Shown: piece after piece, positions 1-3,923 of the stretch
Numbering within the stretch: position 1 is the stretch's first letter
Layout: the number at the start of each line of letters is the position of its first letter
Source of the DNA: Pseudomonadota bacterium
GTDB lineage: Bacteria; Pseudomonadota; Gammaproteobacteria; Halothiobacillales; Halothiobacillaceae
DNA length: 8,137 nt
Assembly (NCBI GenBank): GCA_021795795.1
Contig: JAJYPA010000359.1
Location: forward strand, 1 to 8,137
Direction: 5' to 3'
Notes under the pieces: model-generated
Told to the model about the DNA's origin: nothing
Databases searched by the model: none
Seen by the model: only the letters and a program-made list of their open reading frames with translations
Program-made: the position numbers and the translations under genes

Positions 1-535
1 TCAGAATCCCGCGACTGGCGAGATAGGTTTCGACGAGGGTGCCGTGTATATCGACCCCTTGCCCCCAGGTTTCCTTGACGCGGGACAGTTCCTTGCGATG
101 GTTCATTTTGGGCGGCTCCGGGGCTTTCTGGGTGTGGGCAGCCGAAACGGGAAAAGTCGGTTGGACAGCGGCGCTCTTCCCCATGCCAACGGCATCCCGT
201 ACCGTCTGAAAACTCTCGGCGCGGGTCCAGCCATGCACATGCTCCAGGAGCATGAAGCCATCCCCGGCCAGCAGTTCGCCGCCGCCCTGGGAGCACACGA
301 AGGTGCCATTGCCGTCCTTGTCATCGAACCGGAAGCGATCCTTGCCGCCGCAACCGGGGCAGGCGCAATGCTTGCCGTCGAGTGCGTGGGCATCGACGCC
401 GAGGCCAGGCAGCAGGTTTTTCCAGTGGCCTCTTGCCGCCGCCGCGACTTCGGAAAATCCGACAGGCTCTTTGTCGATTTCGGTGTAGCGACGGGCGAAA
501 TCACTCAGGTTCCCTTTGCAGGGTGCAGTCCCCAT
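1..535 (-). CDS. Zinc-ribbon DNA primase, N-terminal part (runs off left edge)
   Basis: This is the first 178 codons of a primase whose frame is still open at the left edge. Such phage/plasmid primases make RNA primers on the element's DNA, often after conjugal transfer. The family assignment rests on a zinc-ribbon signature: Cys57/Cys59-Pro-Gly-Cys62-Gly-Gly-Lys-Asp-Arg-Phe-Arg-Phe-Asp, then Thr-Phe-Val-Cys81-Ser-Gln, then Gly-Asp-Gly-Phe at 91-94 and a 'HGWT..ES' helix, as in the Prim_Zn_Ribbon family. The catalytic TOPRIM part would lie beyond the window. Oddly, the usual fourth cysteine (C-x-Q-C-G) is glycine here, followed by a short insertion; His56 or Cys57 might take its place. The start ATG at 535 is supported by AAGGAGG just upstream. 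It overlaps the preceding gene by 35 bases, which suggests coupled translation. Confidence 0.85.
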   Translation of the reverse strand, partial: MGTAPCKGNLSDFARRYTEIDKEPVGFSEVAAAARGHWKNLLPGLGVDAHALDGKHCACPGCGGKDRFRFDDKDGNGTFVCSQGGGELLAGDGFMLLEHVHGWTRAESFQTVRDAVGMGKSAAVQPTFPVSAAHTQKAPEPPKMNHRKELSRVKETWGQGVDIHGTLVETYLASRGIL

Positions 536-845
536 GGCTTCCTCCTTGTACGATAACGGCCAGTGCTTTTACGGCGTCCCGAATGACCCGCTGTTCATCC
601 TCAATACGGGTCAGTCGGGTGGCGATCTGTTTCAAATCGGTATCCACGCGATCCACCAGTTTGCTCAAGGTGCTTTCCAGGCGGTTCATGAACTGGTCGG
701 GGTCTTTATATATTTCCCTTTGCAGCGCCAGTCCGACGTTCATGGCGTCGATCACCGGAGCAAAGACCTCGGCCACTTCTCTTGCCAAAGCCGCCAGGCT
801 TTCCGGGTGAATACTGGCAATACGGCGCTCAATCTCGGTCGTCAT
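501..845 (-). CDS. Small coiled-coil protein of unknown function (114 aa)
   Basis: I do not recognise this protein. It is strongly helical. Residues about 53-97 have heptad-like spacing (LESTLSKLVDRVDTDLKQI and onward to a 'RLTRIEDEQRVIRDAV' stretch), so a coiled coil is likely. There is no signal peptide or membrane segment, so it is probably cytoplasmic. The start at ATG 845 is chosen because GGAGG lies about 6 bases upstream; a longer frame reaching to 971 has no comparable ribosome site and would cover the preceding gene. It overlaps the end of the upstream gene by 17 bases and the start of the primase gene by 35 bases. The three are probably translated from one message, and a role alongside the primase is possible but unproven. 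Confidence 0.75.
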   Translation of the reverse strand: MTTEIERRIASIHPESLAALAREVAEVFAPVIDAMNVGLALQREIYKDPDQFMNRLESTLSKLVDRVDTDLKQIATRLTRIEDEQRVIRDAVKALAVIVQGGSHGDCTLQREPE

Positions 846-1200
846 CGAAAATCCTCCGTGACAATGGGCACAGGCCGCGTATGCGGCGATGGGCTTCAAT
901 CTGGTGGTAACGGGCCAATAACTGATGGCGCATGGCGGGCGGGTAGTAATCGTTGCCATAGAGTTGCCCATGCAGGGCTTCGGCTTCGCTGTTCAGTCGT
1001 TTTTCCACTTCCGCAACGCGCAGGACATGCGGCGAATAGGAGGGTGATTCCAGGACGGCGGAAAGGGATACCGGAATCTCCTGCAAGCCGACGATCTCCC
1101 AGGACTCGGCATTCCGGGGGTTGCGCCCGGCCATGGGCTGAAAATCGCCCCCATGCGCAAAGACTTCCCACACCCGTTCCCGCAAATCCGATGGCATCAT
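829..1200 (-). CDS. Hypothetical protein (123 aa)
   Basis: This is an unrecognised soluble protein that starts Met-Met-Pro-Ser-Asp-Leu-Arg. The start is set by an ATGA overlap (1197-1200) with the stop of the 41-residue gene just upstream, typical of translational coupling. The frame is open as far as 1569, but the extra 123 codons read as a proline/lysine-rich shadow of two other genes. The C-terminal half is rich in Tyr, His and Arg (a 'YGNDYYPPAMRHQLLARYHQ' stretch near residues 81-100) and looks helical. No catalytic motif, signal peptide or membrane segment is visible. It sits in a four-gene run that ends in the primase. Confidence 0.7.
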   Translation of the reverse strand: MMPSDLRERVWEVFAHGGDFQPMAGRNPRNAESWEIVGLQEIPVSLSAVLESPSYSPHVLRVAEVEKRLNSEAEALHGQLYGNDYYPPAMRHQLLARYHQIEAHRRIRGLCPLSRRIFDDDRD

Positions 1201-1322
1201 TGGGCGCTCTTTGGGCGAGGCCCGAAACGCAGTAGCCAGCGTTCCGCCTGCTTCTTCTCTCTGGGAATCTTTCGGTCCCGCAAGGCTGACAGGACCAGGG
1301 ACCAGTAGGCTTTTTGCAACAT
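1197..1322 (-). CDS. 41-residue basic protein
   Basis: This is a very short gene. The start at ATG 1322 has AGGAG about 8 bases upstream, and the stop forms an ATGA overlap with the next gene. The product is basic, with about eleven Lys/Arg in 41 residues, and begins Met-Leu-Gln-Lys-Ala-Tyr-Trp. A short amphipathic helix is likely. It is the first gene after one copy of the repeated AAAAATCGGCACCACC element, 32 bases upstream of the start, so it heads the primase block. It may be a small DNA- or RNA-binding protein, or mainly a leader that couples translation of the next gene. I do not recognise a family. Confidence 0.6.
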   Translation of the reverse strand: MLQKAYWSLVLSALRDRKIPREKKQAERWLLRFGPRPKSAQ

Positions 1323-1343
1323 CTGCACACTCCTGTTTTCGTC

Positions 1344-1364
1344 TGTACCACCGGGGTGGTGCCG
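1344..1364 (-). repeat. Short inverted repeat beside conserved element
   Basis: The palindrome ACCACC-CC-GGTGGT lies on the minus strand at about 1347-1360, between the end of the 116-residue gene and the start of the 41-residue gene. Its left arm overlaps the CACCACC end of the conserved element at 1355-1370. No run of T follows, so it is not a classical terminator. It could be part of an operator or a leader hairpin. The other three copies of the element lack this palindrome. Confidence 0.35.
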
Positions 1365-1370
1365 ATTTTT
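1355..1370 (-). promoter_or_regulatory. Conserved upstream element, copy 1 (CACC variant)
   Basis: On the minus strand this reads AAAAATCGGCACCACC. It starts in the TGA stop codon of the preceding gene and ends 32 bases before the ATG of the 41-residue gene. Three further copies (2804-2818, 6149-6164, 7823-7838) sit at nearly the same distance from a start codon, which argues for a functional site rather than chance. Confidence 0.7.
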
Positions 1371-1720
1371 CAGGAGAACAGGTCGATTTGTGCAGTTTTT
1401 TGGGGTGTCGTTTCTGAGCCTGTTGGTCGTTTGGGGGCGTTGGGAAGGGTTGCACCTCGGCAGGGGGCTGGCGCTGCAAAGGCGGGGGCCAGTTCAGATG
1501 CAGGCACAGGAATTCGTAACGCCGCTTGCCGAATCTGGGCTTGATCGTCCCGCAGGTGAAACTGGACAAGAGACGCTTCGGTCATGTCTTGTGCCCACGG
1601 CCCCGCCAGATGGTCTTGTGGCTGCATGGCAAGAAAATGGTGGTACCACGCGGCATAGGCCGTGATCCAGGCGTCGCGCCCCTCCAGGACTGCGGGAAGA
1701 TTCAGGGTTTGATGGCCCAT
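1370..1720 (-). CDS. Hypothetical protein (116 aa)
   Basis: I do not recognise this protein. The N-terminal half is rich in Trp, Tyr and His (around 'WITAYAAWYHHFLAM', residues 18-32) and looks like a compact helical domain. The C-terminal 40 residues are rich in Ala and Pro and likely disordered, ending in Ile-Asp-Leu-Phe-Ser. The start ATG at 1720 lies inside the end of the upstream gene (19-base overlap) and has no strong ribosome site, so it probably depends on coupling. The stop codon is the first base of conserved-element copy 1. It is the last gene of the block that starts at 2769. Another frame overlapping it is open but compositionally odd, so this frame is preferred. Confidence 0.65.
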   Translation of the reverse strand: MGHQTLNLPAVLEGRDAWITAYAAWYHHFLAMQPQDHLAGPWAQDMTEASLVQFHLRDDQAQIRQAALRIPVPASELAPAFAAPAPCRGATLPNAPKRPTGSETTPQKTAQIDLFS

Positions 1721-2184
1721 GTGCGCTTGATCCCGTCTAAAGGCGCGTCTTCCAGTACCAGGTGAACAGAGGCGAACGCCTCACGCACCTTGAGCAATCG
1801 GTCGCGGTCTTTTTGCATGTTCGCCCGTTCCTTTTCAACTTCCGCCAGAGTGGCGGCCACGTTCTGCATCATCTTTTGCCCCTGCTCGATCCATTCCTTC
1901 CCGAACTGCAACCATTCCGCGAAGGATTGCTCCAGATCGCGCAAAGAACTTGGTGTGGGTGATGGTTCAGCACCCAGGGAATCCGTCCCTTCAATTACTG
2001 GATCGTCCATTTTCCACACTCCATCTATCAGATGAATGGCTCCGGTTTTCGCCAAGATTTTCAGGTCGAAACTCATACCGATCCGGGAAGCCTCCGGCAT
2101 CGCCGTTTGGTAGGTTTCCCATAGCTGGCCCGGTGTACAAGGTTCCGCCGCCAGGATCGATCGAATGACCGCCGTGCCGTCCAT
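1702..2184 (-). CDS. Coiled-coil protein with possible winged-helix N-terminus (160 aa)
   Basis: Three parts can be seen. Residues 1-58 have the pattern of a small winged-helix-like domain: two or three helices, then a Gly-Ala-Ile-His-Leu-Ile-Asp-Gly-Val-Trp strand turn. Residues 60-80 are an acidic, Pro/Ser-rich linker. Residues 82-140 form a long charged helix, probably a coiled coil. No signal peptide or membrane segment is present. The ATG at 2184 follows the lipoprotein stop at 2190-2192 by a few bases and lacks a clear Shine-Dalgarno sequence, so coupling is likely. It could be a DNA-binding or adaptor protein of the element, but this is inference and no family name is offered. Confidence 0.75.
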   Translation of the reverse strand: MDGTAVIRSILAAEPCTPGQLWETYQTAMPEASRIGMSFDLKILAKTGAIHLIDGVWKMDDPVIEGTDSLGAEPSPTPSSLRDLEQSFAEWLQFGKEWIEQGQKMMQNVAATLAEVEKERANMQKDRDRLLKVREAFASVHLVLEDAPLDGIKRTWAIKP

Positions 2185-2189
2185 GAGGA

Positions 2190-2513
2190 TCAGTTATCGG
2201 GGACGCAGGTGTATCCGGCAGGACAGGGCGGATTGTTGGCGGGCGGCGCGTAGTAGCCGGGTTGCGGTTGCTGGTATTGCGGCTGGCTTCCGTTATGCCC
2301 CACGGCATACCCGGCCAGTCCGCCTACACCCGCGCCGATGGCGGCTCCGGCCAGGGGCGCTCCGGTCTGGTTGCCGATCACGGCCCCGGCCAGCGCCCCC
2401 AGGAGCGCTCCGCCGCCCGTATCCGCCGTAGTGCCGTTGCTGGCGTAGGGATTGTTGGCGCAACCCGCCAGAGCCAGCGTACCAACCAAGAGGAAAAGGG
2501 ATGTTTTACGCAT
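2190..2513 (-). CDS. Glycine-zipper outer-membrane-type lipoprotein (107 aa)
   Basis: The N-terminus is a lipoprotein signal: Met-Arg-Lys-Thr, a hydrophobic stretch, then lipobox Leu15-Ala16-Gly17-Cys18. The residue after Cys is Ala, not Asp, so sorting to the outer membrane is expected. Residues about 33-72 are a glycine zipper (repeated G-x-x-x-G with Ala), as in Rickettsia 17 kDa surface antigen/SlyB-like proteins, which can form a membrane hairpin. The tail is Gln/Pro/Tyr-rich and carries two cysteines (97 and 103) that could pair. The ATG at 2513 has AGGAG 8 bases upstream and overlaps the previous gene by 8 bases. In this context it may support the envelope part of the conjugation machine, although generic envelope lipoproteins share the same plan. 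Confidence 0.85.
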   Translation of the reverse strand: MRKTSLFLLVGTLALAGCANNPYASNGTTADTGGGALLGALAGAVIGNQTGAPLAGAAIGAGVGGLAGYAVGHNGSQPQYQQPQPGYYAPPANNPPCPAGYTCVPDN

Positions 2514-2769
2514 GAGGATTCTCCTGAGCGGGTCGTTTGTGAATGGTTGTGCTCACGCAACTTTCCTGGGCGTTGATGGCAGACTGGATGTATTCTGCCG
2601 TTGCGGGATCTCGCAATTCTCCGATTATCGCTATGTCCTGGGGGTGACGCATAGCTTCACGGATAGCATCGCTTGATTGTCCTTTGTCAACAATGCAGAT
2701 TCGGGCCGTGGGTGGTACATCCTGCAAAAACCCGATGATGGATATGCCGGTGTTTTTCGTTTGCGTCAT
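2506..2769 (-). CDS. Short protein resembling the Walker B/His-box part of DotB/PilT-type ATPases (87 aa)
   Basis: Residues 36-78 match the pattern of the secretion-ATPase core: an 'AIREAMRHPQDIAIIGELRD' stretch resembles the 'LRxxPDxIxxGExRD' Walker B region, then 'PATAEYIQSAINAQ' matches 'xETxxxAxxAAxTG', then 'CVSTTIHKR' matches the His box. Residues 23-30 resemble the Asp-box strand. The Walker A loop and the N-terminal domain are missing, so it cannot hydrolyse ATP like a normal family member. The ATG at 2769 has AAGGAG about 8 bases upstream, an in-frame stop lies just upstream, and a conserved element is 34 bases upstream. It therefore looks like a self-standing gene rather than a broken end. 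The family link was made by eye; a shared partner-binding role or a decayed copy are both possible. Confidence 0.6.
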   Translation of the reverse strand: MTQTKNTGISIIGFLQDVPPTARICIVDKGQSSDAIREAMRHPQDIAIIGELRDPATAEYIQSAINAQESCVSTTIHKRPAQENPHA

Positions 2770-2803
2770 GATATGCTCCTTGCTTTCTGGGTGTTTCTAC
2801 CTG

Positions 2804-2818
2804 GGTGATGCCGATTTT
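2804..2818 (-). promoter_or_regulatory. Conserved upstream element, copy 2 (CATC variant)
   Basis: On the minus strand this reads AAAATCGGCATCACC, one A shorter than the other copies. It ends 34 bases before the ATG at 2769. Here no same-strand gene lies directly upstream; the antitoxin gene diverges on the other strand. Confidence 0.7.
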
Positions 2819-2832
2819 GAGGGCAAAGCCGC

Positions 2833-2861
2833 TTGCAGCGGGCCAGCGGGTTCGTTAATAT
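2833..2861 (+). promoter_or_regulatory. Candidate sigma-70 promoter of the toxin-antitoxin pair
   Basis: A TTGCAG -35-like box (2833-2838) and a TAATAT -10-like box (2856-2861) are separated by an ideal 17 bases. The predicted start would be near 2868, leaving a short leader before the antitoxin. It points away from the minus-strand block and is not associated with a plus-strand copy of the repeated element. Confidence 0.5.
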
Positions 2862-2862
2862 G

Positions 2863-2878
2863 ACTACCCGTAACTACC
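2863..2878 (+). repeat. ACTACC direct repeat, possible antitoxin operator
   Basis: ACTACC occurs at 2863-2868 and again at 2873-2878, exactly one helical turn apart and just after the -10-like box. Phd/YefM antitoxins commonly repress their own promoter by binding repeats in this position. The assignment rests on position and spacing only. Confidence 0.3.
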
Positions 2879-2894
2879 TTGCTATCGGAGGCCA

Positions 2895-3149
2895 ATGATG
2901 CAGACGATCAACTTGAAGGACGCCAAGGCCCGGTTCTCCAGTGTGGTGGATAAGGTGATCCATGGCGAGCTTGTCACGATTACCCGTCACGGTAAGCCCG
3001 TTGCTGCTCTGGTTTCTGTCGAGATGGCAGAGGCGGGCCGCAAGGCACTGGCATCCAGTCGGTGTTCTTTGGTGGACCATCTCAGGGCTTTCCCTGGTGA
3101 CTTAATTCTTGAGCGGAACCCTTCGCCGTCGCGTGACCTGGAATCATGA
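2895..3149 (+). CDS. Phd/YefM-family antitoxin
   Basis: The protein binds and neutralises the adjacent PIN toxin and normally represses the shared promoter. The N-terminus has the family pattern: Ile-Asn-Leu-Lys-Asp-Ala-Lys-Ala-Arg-Phe-Ser, then 'VIHGELVTITRHGKPVAALV' at about 21-40. The C-terminal part (around residues 59-84, including a Phe-Pro-Gly-Asp turn) would be the toxin-binding segment. Two ATG codons lie in tandem at 2895 and 2898. GGAGG (2887-2891) is only 3 bases from the first and 6 from the second, so 2898 may be the true start. The stop overlaps the toxin start by ATGA. It is the first gene of a plus-strand island in an otherwise minus-strand region. Confidence 0.9.
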   Translation: MMQTINLKDAKARFSSVVDKVIHGELVTITRHGKPVAALVSVEMAEAGRKALASSRCSLVDHLRAFPGDLILERNPSPSRDLES

Positions 3150-3595
3150 GAGGCTTCCTGCTCGATACCGATGTCATTTCCAGTCTATCGCCTACCAGAA
3201 ACGCAGCCCCGGCGCAGTTTCTCGATTGGCTTGCGCAGATGGATAGCGATGGTAGGCTGTTTTTGTCTGTGGTTTCTGTTCACGAGATCGAGAAAGGCGT
3301 TGCGCTTTTGGAAGGCAAAGGGGCCAATCAGAAAGCATCCGTGCTCAAGACATGGCTGGCCGGGCTGGTATCCACCTATGGCGACAGGATTCTTGGACTA
3401 GACGCAATGGGAGCCAGTCTGTCCGGGCAACTGGAGGCCAAGGCGATTGCCGCAGGCCACTCCCCAGGCATGGCGGATGCCGTCGTTGCGGGCATCGCCG
3501 CCGCCCATTCCCTTACGGTGCTCACTTTGAATATCAGGCACTTCTTGCCTTTCGGTGTTCGCGTAGCTTCCCCGGACGAAGTGGCGATGCGCTAA
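3146..3595 (+). CDS. VapC/FitB-type PIN-domain toxin ribonuclease (149 aa)
   Basis: PIN-domain toxins are metal-dependent ribonucleases that inhibit translation when the antitoxin is lost, which keeps the mobile element in the population. The expected landmarks are present: Leu-Leu-Asp7-Thr-Asp9-Val-Ile-Ser at the N-terminus, Glu47 in 'SVHEIEKGV', Asp111 in 'GMADAVVAGIAA' and the closing 'TLNIRHFLPFGV' at about 127-138. The last region carries His at the position where many relatives have Asp; FitB-like members also show this. The length is typical. The ATG at 3146 overlaps the antitoxin stop by four bases, so the pair is co-translated. The layout (upstream Phd-like antitoxin, one promoter) fits a type II system. 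Confidence 0.9.
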   Translation: MRGFLLDTDVISSLSPTRNAAPAQFLDWLAQMDSDGRLFLSVVSVHEIEKGVALLEGKGANQKASVLKTWLAGLVSTYGDRILGLDAMGASLSGQLEAKAIAAGHSPGMADAVVAGIAAAHSLTVLTLNIRHFLPFGVRVASPDEVAMR

Positions 3596-3615
3596 GTCCG
3601 GTGCGTGCCAAGTCC

Positions 3616-3643
3616 TTGACACGCCACCATCCAGAGGTGTAGA
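3616..3643 (+). promoter_or_regulatory. Candidate promoter of the 54-residue gene
   Basis: A perfect TTGACA (3616-3621) is followed after 16 bases by TGTAGA (3638-3643). It lies in the 96-base gap after the toxin gene and points at the small membrane protein gene that starts at 3692. The -10 box is only moderate. Confidence 0.4.
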
Positions 3644-3691
3644 AGGCGAACATGGGCCTGTGAACAGGCTGCGGATAAGTGGGGGTGGGGT

Positions 3692-3856
3692 ATGCCTTAT
3701 GATTACCAAGGGAATTATGATCCCAATGGATCTTATTCTAGTCCTCCAATCGTTGACAGAAATACACCTTCAAGCAGACACGGAATGTCTGCTGGTACGT
3801 ATGCGTTTATCTTGATCGCCGGTTTTTTATTGGTTGGTATTTTGTCATTTGTATAA
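3692..3856 (+). CDS. Small tail-anchored membrane protein (54 aa)
   Basis: The first 34 residues are polar and rich in Tyr, Asn, Pro and Ser (start Met-Pro-Tyr-Asp-Tyr-Gln-Gly-Asn). The last 20 residues form one hydrophobic helix (about 35-54) that ends almost at the stop codon, so a tail-anchored inner-membrane topology is likely. Base composition is clearly more AT-rich than the neighbours, which hints at a separate origin. The upstream ribosome site is unusual: a G-run, GTGGGGGTGGGG, directly before the ATG. It lies between the toxin and the terminator. It could be a third component of the toxin-antitoxin island, an entry-exclusion-like peptide or an unrelated cargo gene; I recognise no family. 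Confidence 0.55.
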   Translation: MPYDYQGNYDPNGSYSSPPIVDRNTPSSRHGMSAGTYAFILIAGFLLVGILSFV

Positions 3857-3892
3857 CCATGAAACGGATTTTAGTTGTTTTTATAAAATAAA

Positions 3893-3911
3893 AAGCCCGC
3901 TTTGCGGGCTT
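3893..3911. terminator. Bidirectional rho-independent terminator
   Basis: An 8-bp perfect stem, AAGCCCGC/GCGGGCTT, closes a TTT loop (3901-3903). On the minus strand it is followed by TTTTTATTTTAT and lies about 12 bases beyond the DotA stop, so it ends the DotA message. On the plus strand TTACTTTTA follows, giving weaker termination for the 54-residue gene. The two converging units thus share one hairpin. Confidence 0.85.
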
Positions 3912-3923
3912 ACTTTTAGCTTT

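Noticed and set aside
44..556. Open plus-strand frame of 170 codons, and a minus-strand frame 103-504
   Set aside because: Both are shadows of the primase gene, whose own frame shows the zinc-ribbon motif and a strong ribosome site.
516..1235. Open plus-strand frame of 239 codons
   Set aside because: It is antisense to three overlapping minus-strand genes with good starts; the product is Arg/Gly/His-rich with no recognisable pattern.
896..1351. Minus-strand frame of 151 codons with a Cys-rich start that looks like a zinc ribbon
   Set aside because: It overlaps the 41- and 123-residue genes, which have ribosome sites and an ATGA coupling. The rest is low-complexity Arg/Pro/Gly sequence typical of a shadow frame.
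1344..1364. The ACCACC/GGTGGT palindrome as a terminator
   Set aside because: The stem is short, the loop very small and there is no T-run on either side.
1201..1569. N-terminal extension of the 123-residue gene up to 1569
   Set aside because: The extra 123 codons are Pro/Lys-rich and cover two other genes; the ATGA overlap at 1197-1200 gives a better start.
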